Origin: Sediminibacterium sp. KACHI17
Lineage (GTDB): Bacteria > Bacteroidota > Bacteroidia > Chitinophagales > Chitinophagaceae
DNA: 64,000 nt
Direction: 5' to 3'
Assembly: GCF_040362915.1 (NCBI RefSeq)
Contig: NZ_AP029612.1
Location: forward strand, 992,001 to 1,056,000
Positions 26,405 to 34,650 of this stretch are shown one piece after another (the first letter of the stretch is position 1; the number at the start of each line of letters is the position of its first letter). Both the position numbers and the translations under genes were made by a program. The notes under the pieces are model-generated. The model searched no databases. It was not told the origin of the DNA and was given only the letters and a program-made list of their open reading frames with translations.

Positions 26405-27403
26405 TTAATGCATCATCTTCACCACCATCTCTTTCATCAACCCGGCATCAGAAGTTCCGGCATCATGAACACCTACACTTCGAAGATTGTACTGATGTAG
26501 TAACAGCAATGCTTTTTCCACTCCCGTATATTCATACTTACGAGCAGAACTGAGATAGTCTTTGATGAAATATGGATTCACCCCTAATGCACTCGCAGCA
26601 GATTTCTCATCCGGATTTTGCAAACCGAATAACATATACACTTTACTGAAGTAATTATACAAAGCCGGTAAGACCTGTTGAATGGGCGCTGCTTTTGGGT
26701 TGGCTTCAAAATATTGGATGATACGAATGGATTTAGACAGATCTTTTCTTCCGATTGCCTCCTGTAATTCAAATACATTGAACTCTTTACTGATTCCAAT
26801 GTATTTTTCAATATCATCTTCTGTAATATTGGTTCTGCCGGCCAGATTCACTGCGAGCTTTTCAATTTCATTCTCTATTCGACTGAGATCATTCCCCACA
26901 TGATCCACCAACAACATCAACGCTTTCTGGTTGATCGATAATTGATGTTTCTTCACCATCTCCATTGTCCACTCAGGCAACTGACTCTCATACATTTTTT
27001 TAGTGGTCAGCATTTCCCCTTTTGTCTTGAGGGTCTTGGCTAGTTTTGAGCGGCCATCTACTTTTTTATCCTTATAGCTCACCACAAAAATGGTGGAGGG
27101 CAGTGGATTTTCGATATAGGGTTCTAGCTTATCAATATCGCGCATCTGTTGCGCTTCTTTTAGGATCACCACTTGTCGTTCAGCAAACATGGGGTATCGG
27201 CGACAGGCATTTACCACGGAAGCCCAATCTGCATCTTTTCCGTAGAAAACAGTGAGATTGAATCCGACCTCAGATTCGGCCAGAATCTTATGTTCAGCAT
27301 AGTTCACAACCTGATCAATAAAGTAAGGTTCCTCTCCTTCCAGCCAATAAATGGGCTTATAGACTCCCTTTTTCCATTCTGTTATGATCTTTTCCGCCGA
27401 CAT
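26405..27403 (-). CDS. holA: DNA polymerase III delta subunit
   Basis: A 332-residue clamp-loader subunit. It matches the HolA pattern: IYWLEGEEPYFIDQVVNYAE at the N-terminus, FAERQVVILKEAQQM, STIFVVSYKDKKVDGRSKL, then the helical lid and C-terminal domain with YIGISKEFNVFELQEAIGRK and YNLRSVGVHDAGTSDAGLMKE. Delta opens the beta sliding clamp so it can be loaded on primed DNA. A CATCTTTGC sequence lies just before the ATG and may be its promoter element. The preceding gap contains 7-bp repeats. Confidence 0.93.
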   Translation of the reverse strand: MSAEKIITEWKKGVYKPIYWLEGEEPYFIDQVVNYAEHKILAESEVGFNLTVFYGKDADWASVVNACRRYPMFAERQVVILKEAQQMRDIDKLEPYIENPLPSTIFVVSYKDKKVDGRSKLAKTLKTKGEMLTTKKMYESQLPEWTMEMVKKHQLSINQKALMLLVDHVGNDLSRIENEIEKLAVNLAGRTNITEDDIEKYIGISKEFNVFELQEAIGRKDLSKSIRIIQYFEANPKAAPIQQVLPALYNYFSKVYMLFGLQNPDEKSAASALGVNPYFIKDYLSSARKYEYTGVEKALLLLHQYNLRSVGVHDAGTSDAGLMKEMVVKMMH

Positions 27404-27495
27404 GGGTGCAAAGATGAAGGATGATGAAGGATTTAAAAAATGAGCAAGGGTTTAGTTATGAACATAGCTTATGGCTGATGGCTAATAGTCCATAG

Positions 27496-27530
27496 GCTAT
27501 GAGCTATGAGCTATGAGCTATGAGCTATGA
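27496..27530. repeat. Five tandem copies of a 7-bp word
   Basis: gctatga occurs five times in a row between the holA promoter and the exonuclease stop codon; related words (gctaatagtc, cataggctat) precede it. Confidence 0.9.
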
Positions 27531-27564
27531 CAAAACGCAAAAGCCAAGGCCATTATTGCCATAG

Positions 27565-28278
27565 TCAGACTACGATTTGGATATTTTCGGGGTTGAGTAA
27601 TGGTAGATGTTGGAAGCGGAGGATGATATTGGCGACAACCACTACATCTTGCTGGCAATAGTTGATGATGCACTGTAGGTCTTTTTCCAGATAATATACA
27701 TCCTGAACCATGCTGCCATCGATATCGGTTTTGGAAGTGGGTATCCCTAATACCGTAGCCAATAAATGCAGTGATACATAGTTTTTATGGTCTCCAAACT
27801 TCCACCAATTCATCGTATCTACCATTTTTAGCTCCCAGGGCTTTTTATCCTGAATCCTTAGATAGGGAGGCAAGGGACAATGGTTGATCAGCATTCGACG
27901 ACCTATATATGGGATATCAAACTCGCGGATATTATGTCCGGCAAACTGAAAAGATGGGTTGATCCGGTAGAGTTTATCGCATAATTCAGTGAAAATACTC
28001 AGTATTTCTACCTCATTATCTCCGGCGATCGTCTTCATTTTAAGGCACCACTGACCTTCTTCATTTTGATGGAAAAAAGCGGTTGAGATACAGATGATCT
28101 TACCGAATTCGGCCAATATTCCTGCTTTTTTTCGGTAAGCTTCTTCCGGTTCCATATCTTCTGGCACGGTTTTAGATATTTTGTCGCAAAACAGGGTTTG
28201 CCATACAGAATCCAGTTCTGTAAAGGATGGTACGGCGGGTACTGTTTCAATATCAAGTAATAACAGATCCTTGAGCAT
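27565..28278 (-). CDS. DEDDy-type 3'-5' exonuclease (RNase H-like fold)
   Basis: A 237-residue exonuclease. The three exo motifs are present: LLLDIETV at residues 5-12 (the DxE pair), FAGHNIREFDIPYIGRR in the middle (motif II aspartate) and INYCQQDVVVVANI near the C-terminus (motif III, tyrosine form). This matches the PolB-like 3'-5' exonuclease proteins of Bacteroidota. It should remove nucleotides from DNA 3' ends; physiological role unknown. ATG at 28278 is chosen over a GTG two codons upstream. A coiled-coil membrane protein is divergent from it. Confidence 0.85.
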   Translation of the reverse strand: MLKDLLLLDIETVPAVPSFTELDSVWQTLFCDKISKTVPEDMEPEEAYRKKAGILAEFGKIICISTAFFHQNEEGQWCLKMKTIAGDNEVEILSIFTELCDKLYRINPSFQFAGHNIREFDIPYIGRRMLINHCPLPPYLRIQDKKPWELKMVDTMNWWKFGDHKNYVSLHLLATVLGIPTSKTDIDGSMVQDVYYLEKDLQCIINYCQQDVVVVANIILRFQHLPLLNPENIQIVV

Positions 28279-28320
28279 AAGCACTGTTTAAAAATTCCGT
28301 TAACTGAAAAAACACATCGT

Positions 28321-29295
28321 ATGAACAACATCAACACCAACGATCAGAATGCTGCACCAGAGCAGAAAGACAACCGTAAAGTAATATACGGTATTCTGAT
28401 AGTAGCCCTTTTGGCTACCTGGGCCTATATCTTCTATGATAAGAGCCGTACAACTGAAACCATCGATCAATTAGAAACACGTATCACCAATGTGGATAGT
28501 GCGCGTAATGCGATTCAGCAGGAGTTTTTAGAGGTTTCAGCCAAAGCTGATTCCCTGACTCAAAACAATATTCAATTACAGGGTGCATTGGCAGACCGCG
28601 GTTCTGAGATCCAGAAACTCAAAGGAAGCATCAGCAATATCCTGAAACGCAAGAATGCTTCTGATGCTGAACTGGCTCAGGCAAAACAAATGATCAGTGA
28701 ACTGAATGGCAAGATCGATGGTCTGTTTGCTGAGATCGAAAAGTTACAAGGTGAGAACAAGCAATTGACAGCCGCTAACGAGCAGCTGAGCACGGAAAAA
28801 ACACAGCTGACTTCTGAAAAGGAAAATCTTCAGCAAAACCTGAGTGCTACCAAAAAGGAGTTAGATGAAAAAGTAGACGTAGCTTCTACCCTACACGCTT
28901 CCAACATTGGTATCACTGCCATCGATATCCGTAACAGTGGTAATGAAAAAGCAACCACTACCGCTAAAAGAGCGGACCTGATGCGCATCTCATTTGTATT
29001 GGATCCAAATCGTATTGCTCCTAGTGGTGTAAAAGATATTTATGTATGTGTTACCGGACCTGATGGCAAAGTGATCAGCGAAGGAACCAAATTCATCACT
29101 CGTGAAGAAGGTGAAAAAATTTATACCAGCAAAGTATCCGTAACCTATGAACAAGGCAAAGTTACTCCGGTAAGTTTTGACTGGAAGCAAAGCACTAAAT
29201 ACCAAACCGGTAATTACAAGATCGAGATCTATAACAACGGTTTCAAAATCGGCGAAGGTGTAAAGACTTTGAAAAAAGGTGGATTGTTTAGTTAA
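28321..29295 (+). CDS. Membrane-anchored coiled-coil protein of unknown function
   Basis: A 324-residue protein I cannot place in a named family. A short cytosolic N-terminus is followed by one membrane helix (VIYGILIVALLATWAYIFY, about residues 21-39), a long coiled coil (about 45-190, heptad-rich, e.g. ISELNGKIDGLFAEIEKLQ), and a C-terminal beta-rich domain of about 130 residues beginning VASTLHASNIGITAIDIR. The topology suggests a periplasm-facing spacer with a terminal binding domain. A strong terminator at 29401 closes the unit. Confidence 0.85.
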   Translation: MNNINTNDQNAAPEQKDNRKVIYGILIVALLATWAYIFYDKSRTTETIDQLETRITNVDSARNAIQQEFLEVSAKADSLTQNNIQLQGALADRGSEIQKLKGSISNILKRKNASDAELAQAKQMISELNGKIDGLFAEIEKLQGENKQLTAANEQLSTEKTQLTSEKENLQQNLSATKKELDEKVDVASTLHASNIGITAIDIRNSGNEKATTTAKRADLMRISFVLDPNRIAPSGVKDIYVCVTGPDGKVISEGTKFITREEGEKIYTSKVSVTYEQGKVTPVSFDWKQSTKYQTGNYKIEIYNNGFKIGEGVKTLKKGGLFS

Positions 29296-29400
29296 GATAC
29301 AAGAGAAAAGAACAGGAAACAAGAAAGGAACAAGGAACAATAGACAGGAAAAATTTGAGCATGTAATATTTCCGGGGGGTAATATTAGCAAGCAACAACC

Positions 29401-29426
29401 AAGGCATCCGAAAGGGTGCCTTTTTT
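29401..29426 (+). terminator. Rho-independent terminator
   Basis: AAGGCATCC and GGGTGCCTT form a 9-bp stem closed by a GAAA loop and followed by six T. It ends the coiled-coil gene's transcript. Purine-rich simple words fill 29296-29390. Confidence 0.9.
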
Positions 29427-29550
29427 GGTCCATAGCCCATGGTCAATGGCCAATAGTTAGGAAGTATAAGGGCTTAAGAAAAATCCCTCTTTACCATCGA
29501 CTATGAACCATCGACCATGGACTATTCACTATCTTCACCCAAACTTTCCC

Positions 29551-30723
29551 ATGCGTATAAACTGGCGGATCATATTGGTGGTGATTGCGGTGATTCTGGT
29601 GAGCGGAACGATCTTTTATTCGCAGTATGTGGCAGGAAAAATTGCCACAGAAGAAAGAATGTATGTGACCGTTTGGGTGGAAGCACAAAGAACCATTCTC
29701 AATTCTTATGATACTGCCAATTTAAACCTGGCTACATTTATCTCTTCAGAAAACCAGGAGATCCCCATCATTGAAACCAATGAAAAAGACAGTATCACAG
29801 GCAACTACCTGAATCTCGACAGTACATTGGTTGCGTCCGACAGCACTTATTTACAGAGTAAGCTTGAAGAGTTTCGTCGCTATAACAATAAGCCGATTGT
29901 ATTGGTGATGAAAGACAGTCCATACACTGCCAATCATTATTACTATGGTCAGAGTAAGCTACTCAAAGAAGTGAAATTATACCCATTGATCCAATTGATC
30001 ATTGTGGCCCTATTCATCGCCATTGCGATTATGGCTGTTCAGTCTCATTACAGAAGTGCACAAAACCAATTATGGGCTGCGATGGCAAGGGAAACAGCAC
30101 ATCAACTCGGTACTCCCGTTTCAAGTTTGGAAGGATGGTTGGAGATCCTGAAACAACATCAGGAAAATGAACAGATTATTCCTGAGATCGCTAAAGATGT
30201 GAAACGATTACAATTGATCACAGATCGTTTTGGCAAAATAGGTAGCCAACCCAAACTGGAACCCGGTGATCCTTTCGAGCAGATCGAACAGATGATCATT
30301 TACATGAAAAAAAGATCCGGCGGACAAGTACAATTTGAGTTCACCAAACAGCCGTTGTCTGTTCAGCCTAAATTCAGTGCCCCATTATTTGATTGGGTGA
30401 TCGAAAATCTGATCAAAAATGCATTGGATGCTATGGAGGGAAAAGGAACCATCACTATTGAAGCGCATACTACGCGCGAAGAACTTCAAATTGATGTAAC
30501 GGATACAGGAAAAGGAATCAGTGGCGTGAACATCAACAAAGTATTCAAGCCCGGATTTACCACAAAGAAAAGAGGTTGGGGCCTGGGTCTTCCGCTGAGT
30601 AAACGTATCATGGAAGAATACCATGGCGGTAAATTATTTGTTCGCTGGAGTGAGAGCGGCAAAGGAACAAGCTTCCGAATCATTCTGCCTCTTCCTGCAG
30701 ATGAGACTCCATCACAGGCATAA
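29551..30723 (+). CDS. Sensor histidine kinase
   Basis: A 390-residue membrane kinase. Helix 1 (IILVVIAVILVSGTIFYSQY) starts at about residue 6, an extracytoplasmic sensor of about 110 residues follows, then helix 2 (LIQLIIVALFIAIAIMAVQS). The H-box is AMARETAHQLGTPVSSLEG with the histidine at about 184; the ATP domain has VIENLIKNALDAMEG, VTDTGKGI and KRGWGLGLPLSKRI. The frame is open from 29503 through simple-word repeats, so ATG at 29551 is chosen. No regulator is adjacent. The 3' end overlaps the next convergent gene by 44 bp. Confidence 0.9.
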   Translation: MRINWRIILVVIAVILVSGTIFYSQYVAGKIATEERMYVTVWVEAQRTILNSYDTANLNLATFISSENQEIPIIETNEKDSITGNYLNLDSTLVASDSTYLQSKLEEFRRYNNKPIVLVMKDSPYTANHYYYGQSKLLKEVKLYPLIQLIIVALFIAIAIMAVQSHYRSAQNQLWAAMARETAHQLGTPVSSLEGWLEILKQHQENEQIIPEIAKDVKRLQLITDRFGKIGSQPKLEPGDPFEQIEQMIIYMKKRSGGQVQFEFTKQPLSVQPKFSAPLFDWVIENLIKNALDAMEGKGTITIEAHTTREELQIDVTDTGKGISGVNINKVFKPGFTTKKRGWGLGLPLSKRIMEEYHGGKLFVRWSESGKGTSFRIILPLPADETPSQA

Positions 30724-30988
30724 GCGACTCCCCATAACTACTCATTACCGTATACCATTGTTGCAATGATTGAGGGGTTGTAGTGTCTGCATACAAATTA
30801 GCCTCCCGACAATAGGTCAATAATTCATGTTCAATTTTCCTGAGATCGGATTTGCTTTGCAGATTACCCAATTGATGCAAACAACTGTTCATCCGAGATA
30901 ATTTTTCATCCGACAAATGATCAAAAGCATGTTGCTGTAATAATTGTCCGGTAGCATTGACCAGCAATGCACAATAACGTGTTTTCAT
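30680..30988 (-). CDS. Hypothetical protein
   Basis: A 102-residue mostly helical protein, unrecognised (MKTRYCALLVNATGQLLQQH at the start). It contains two short cysteine-bearing helices and no membrane segment. Its 3' end overlaps the histidine kinase gene by 44 bp tail to tail. The frame is kept because it has a clean ATG after an AT-rich leader and lies mostly in sequence not explained otherwise, but it could be spurious. Confidence 0.55.
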   Translation of the reverse strand: MKTRYCALLVNATGQLLQQHAFDHLSDEKLSRMNSCLHQLGNLQSKSDLRKIEHELLTYCREANLYADTTTPQSLQQWYTVMSSYGESLMPVMESHLQEEAE

Positions 30989-31089
30989 CGTTCATAATTT
31001 ATTGCAATTGACAACTGTAACATAACCATACAATGATTAAATTGTAAAGGAATTGTTACTCGATTTTTTTGTGCATAATCTGTGAATCT

Positions 31090-31611
31090 GTGGCTTATTC
31101 TATAACCTGTAGACAATGGCAAGAAAGTGATTTATCAAATCTATTGTTGTACCTGCATCATTTAAAAGCAGAGACACAAGATCGTTTTGGTCCTCACCCT
31201 TTTACCCGGGAAGCGCTGGATCATTTATATCATCATCACGATTACAAAGGCTTCGTTTTAATAGAAAACAACAGCACCTATATTATAGGATATGCCATTG
31301 TGAAAATGGGATTCCTTGAACATGATCATCCAAGATTGCTTGGTTATCATTTTCAACCTGATCATATCAGCGATGCTACTTATGCTCCTTCATTAGCAGA
31401 TGATTGGCAAGGAAAAGGAATCGGCAACTTATTATGGGACACCGTAAAAGCGTATTTACAACGCTCAAATAAGAAACGTGTAATACTTTGGGGTGGAGTT
31501 CAAACGAATAATACCATCGCAGTAAAGTACTATCATAAAAATAATTTCATACCCATAGGATCATATTCATATAATGGAAAGGAGAATATAGATATGATCT
31601 GCACACTTTAA
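31090..31611 (+). CDS. GNAT-family N-acetyltransferase
   Basis: A 173-residue acyl-CoA transferase. The start of the fold is ITCRQWQESDLSNLLLYLHHL; the acetyl-CoA loop is DDWQGKGIGNLLWDTVKAYL, with the (Q/R)xxGxG motif QGKGIG, and the closing strand region ends TIAVKYYHKNNFIPIGSY. The substrate cannot be told. A GTG at 31090 is chosen; a TTG at 31069 is possible. The leader holds a word (atctgtgaatctgtggc) that also occurs at 45660, so the upstream frame is probably repeat sequence. Confidence 0.82.
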   Translation: MAYSITCRQWQESDLSNLLLYLHHLKAETQDRFGPHPFTREALDHLYHHHDYKGFVLIENNSTYIIGYAIVKMGFLEHDHPRLLGYHFQPDHISDATYAPSLADDWQGKGIGNLLWDTVKAYLQRSNKKRVILWGGVQTNNTIAVKYYHKNNFIPIGSYSYNGKENIDMICTL

Positions 31612-31621
31612 GCCATAAAAA

Positions 31622-31651
31622 AGCAGCGAACAGTTTTGAATGCTCACTGCT
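31622..31651. terminator. Imperfect hairpin between convergent genes
   Basis: agcagcgaaca (31622-31632) pairs imperfectly with tgctcactgct (31641-31651), flanked by an A-run and a T-rich stretch, between the GNAT and DUF2807 stops. Confidence 0.45.
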
Positions 31652-31738
31652 ATATTTTGAAATAAGTAAAAATTAAAAAGTCAAAAGTCAAAATCTGAGA
31701 TCTGATATTCTATCATGAGCTATCAACTATTTGCTATC

Positions 31739-32407
31739 TCACTTATCTGATTGTCTTTTCACGGTACCGCCGCTACTTACATTGATATTACGGATCAAGC
31801 CTTCGCCTTTGAATCTTACATAACCACCGCTGCTGGCTTCTGCTGATATTTCTTTATTTACTGTGATCTGAACACCTGCACCGCTGCTTACATCGGCTTT
31901 ACAATAAGTTACATTCAGATCATATCCACGAAAGATACCACCACTGCTACCATCTACATTTAACTCATTCGCTTTACCCATGACCGTGATGGTACCACCA
32001 CTGCTGACATCTACTGATAATCGATCAAGATCCACTGATTTGGCTTGAATAGAACCACCGCTGCTGGCATCGAGTCCATCAAGTTTGGTATAAGAAACAT
32101 ACACCACAATTTTCCAGTTTCTTCTTCTTTCCCAGAATTTCCAGTCATCATTTTCTCTACCTATTCTTAATACACCATTGGTCACTGTTGTTTTTACTTT
32201 GTCTAACAGATCAGCATCATTACTGGTAACCGCTAACTCTTCTTTACTGCCTTTGGTCAAGATCACCTGAATACCGGCTGAAGTCTTAACAGCATGAAAG
32301 GCACCCACATTTCTTTTTTGAACATTTTCCCCGGTCACCACTTCCTGACCTAAAGCCATGGAAAACAACATGGTAAGCGCTAATAAACTACTCAATATCT
32401 TTTTCAT
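31739..32407 (-). CDS. Exported DUF2807 (GIN domain) protein
   Basis: A 222-residue protein with a signal peptide (MKKILSSLLALTMLFSMALG) and a DUF2807 beta-helix: repeating segments LDGLDASSGGSIQAKSVDLD, LSVDVSSGGTITVMGK and VDGSSGGIFRGYDL, each with an SSGG turn. This domain forms a right-handed beta-helix and is found on exported Bacteroidota proteins sometimes labelled putative adhesins. The role is unknown; location in the periplasm or on the surface follows from the signal peptide. It lies 95 bp downstream of glgB. Confidence 0.88.
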   Translation of the reverse strand: MKKILSSLLALTMLFSMALGQEVVTGENVQKRNVGAFHAVKTSAGIQVILTKGSKEELAVTSNDADLLDKVKTTVTNGVLRIGRENDDWKFWERRRNWKIVVYVSYTKLDGLDASSGGSIQAKSVDLDRLSVDVSSGGTITVMGKANELNVDGSSGGIFRGYDLNVTYCKADVSSGAGVQITVNKEISAEASSGGYVRFKGEGLIRNINVSSGGTVKRQSDK

Positions 32408-32502
32408 GAATGATTTGTTTTTGAGTGTAACGGGGGAAGAGAGGAAATGTTACAATGACTTTAGCCGCAAGTGTTTTTATTGCTGCTTGATGCTTGCCGC
32501 TT

Positions 32503-34530
32503 CTATCTCAACACCACTGCCCCTAAAGCCGGCAAATGCACTTTCAGGCGGTAGCATTTTGAAGGTTTATCTACCAGCTCAGATTTTATTTCGGGATTGA
32601 AGACATCTCCGGTTCCCCAGAATTCTTTGGCATCACTATTAAATATTTCTTGCCATTTTCCTTTTCCGTGAACAAAGATCTCCCAGTCATGTCTTACTAC
32701 TGGCGTTACATTGAGGATTACAAGTACATCATCTTGCTCTTTTTTTCCTTTGCGTTTGTACACCATTACCGATTCACTTCTATGATTCAGATCCACCCAC
32801 TCAAAACCATCCGGCTCAAATTGTTTTTCATATAAGGCTGGTTCTGTTCTGTACAACTCATTGAGTTTTTGTACGCAATATTTCATGCCACCATGACTCA
32901 CAAACTGCAATAATTCCCATTGTAACTCACTTTTATAATTCCACTCGCTTGTGGCTCCAAATTCATTACCCATGAATAGCAATTTGGCTCCGGGGTGTGT
33001 GAACATGTAAGTATATAGAATACGGAGGTTGGCAAATTTTTGCCATTCATCTCCCGGCATTTTATACAACATAGGACTCTTACCATGCACCACTTCATCA
33101 TGACTCAATGGCAACATAAAATTTTCATCATTGAAATACATCATGCTGAATGAAAACTTATCCTGATGAAACTGTCGGTAGATGGGATCCATTTTGAAGT
33201 AATCTAATGTATCATGCATCCATCCCATCATCCATTTCATACCAAAGCCCAGCCCCCCTTCAAATGTGGGTTTACTGATCTTTGGCCAGTCTGTGGCTTC
33301 TTCGGCAATGGTTTGAATATCGGGGAAATCGCGGAACAAGGTTTCATTGAGGTCTTTGATAAATGCAATGGCTTCCAGATTTCCGTTACCACCAAACTCA
33401 TTCGGCTCCCACTGACCCGCATTTCTGCTGTAGTCTAAACGAAGCATTGAACTCACGGCATCTACGCGTAAACCATCGGTATGAAATTGATCACACCAAA
33501 ACCGCGCACTGCTAATCAAAAATGATTTGACTTCTCCCCTTTTATAATTGAAGATATAAGAGTTCCAATCCGGGTGATACCCTTTACGCATATCGGCATA
33601 CTCATAGGTATGTGTTCCGTCAAACATAAACAAACCATGCGCATCATAAGGAAAATGAGAAGGCACCCAATCCAATATCACGCCAATACCTGCCTGGTGA
33701 AATGCATCTACCATCGCAGCATAATCTTGTGGTGTGCCAAAGCGTGAAGTGGGTGCAAAATAACCCGTACCCTGATAACCCCAGCTTCCATCAAAAGGAT
33801 GTTCCATCACAGGCATGAACTCTACATGCGTAAAACCCATTTCCTTCACATACGGTACCAGTCGCTCAGTTATTTGCTGATAGGTATTATACACCTCTTC
33901 ATTGTTTTTATCAGGGCGCATCCAACTGGCCAGGTGTACTTCATATACAGACCAAGGTGCATCCAATGCATTGTGTTTGGAACGTTTTTTCATCCATTCC
34001 TGGTCCTTCCATTCATAATCAGTTTGCCAGGTAATGGACGCTGTATATGGACGTTTCTCCCAGAAATGCGCAAAGGGATCTCCTTTATCTAGTTTGATTC
34101 CTTTAAACCCATGGATATGATATTTATAGGCTTCGCCAGCTTTGACGCCAGGAATAAAGCCTTCCCAAATCCCCGAATTATCCAAACGCACTTTTAATGG
34201 ATGCGATGTTTTATTCCATTCATTAAAATAACCGGTAACACTTACGAATGTGGCATTGGGTGCCCATACGGCGAAATAAGTGCCTTGTGTATCCAATACT
34301 GTGAGCTGCTTGTTCCCAAAAAAATCATAGAGCCTATAATGTGTTCCCTGCTGAAAATTGCGGATATCTTCATCAGAAAACAACGAATAGTTCCAAACAG
34401 GTTGCTGGGTGTCTACAAAATGAATCTCTTCAAATTTCTTATCCGATTTCCCAACCTTTTGTCCTCCATTGTCTCCTTCTAAAAGATTTGATCTAGAGGC
34501 GGAAGTTGACTTTTTATTTTTATCGTTCAT
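32503..34530 (-). CDS. glgB: 1,4-alpha-glucan branching enzyme
   Basis: A 675-residue GH13 enzyme that makes alpha-1,6 branches in glycogen. A disordered N-terminus (about 35 residues) leads into a CBM48-like domain (YFAVWAPNATFVSVTGYFNEW), then the catalytic barrel: GVILDWVPSHFP, the nucleophile region DGLRVDAVSSM (about residue 350), the acid IAEEATDWP (about 405) and LPLSHDEVVHGK. The C-terminal beta domain ends LPALGAVVLR. It belongs with glgC and glgA at 45.7-48.5 kb though it is not adjacent to them. It is divergent from the barrel-protein gene. Confidence 0.95.
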   Translation of the reverse strand: MNDKNKKSTSASRSNLLEGDNGGQKVGKSDKKFEEIHFVDTQQPVWNYSLFSDEDIRNFQQGTHYRLYDFFGNKQLTVLDTQGTYFAVWAPNATFVSVTGYFNEWNKTSHPLKVRLDNSGIWEGFIPGVKAGEAYKYHIHGFKGIKLDKGDPFAHFWEKRPYTASITWQTDYEWKDQEWMKKRSKHNALDAPWSVYEVHLASWMRPDKNNEEVYNTYQQITERLVPYVKEMGFTHVEFMPVMEHPFDGSWGYQGTGYFAPTSRFGTPQDYAAMVDAFHQAGIGVILDWVPSHFPYDAHGLFMFDGTHTYEYADMRKGYHPDWNSYIFNYKRGEVKSFLISSARFWCDQFHTDGLRVDAVSSMLRLDYSRNAGQWEPNEFGGNGNLEAIAFIKDLNETLFRDFPDIQTIAEEATDWPKISKPTFEGGLGFGMKWMMGWMHDTLDYFKMDPIYRQFHQDKFSFSMMYFNDENFMLPLSHDEVVHGKSPMLYKMPGDEWQKFANLRILYTYMFTHPGAKLLFMGNEFGATSEWNYKSELQWELLQFVSHGGMKYCVQKLNELYRTEPALYEKQFEPDGFEWVDLNHRSESVMVYKRKGKKEQDDVLVILNVTPVVRHDWEIFVHGKGKWQEIFNSDAKEFWGTGDVFNPEIKSELVDKPSKCYRLKVHLPALGAVVLR

Positions 34531-34650
34531 AGGTTCAAAGAGATCAGATTAAAAAAATAATTAACATTAAATTACAACTATATTCTTAGTTATTAAGATT
34601 TTTTTATGGATTTTGCTGTAAGAAGCATCTAACACCGCAAGCACCAAACA

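Noticed and set aside
32466-32500. Inverted words (agccgcaag and cttgccgct) after glgB as a terminator
   Set aside because: The pairing is short, with a mismatch and no T-run; it may be a weak member of the simple-word class.
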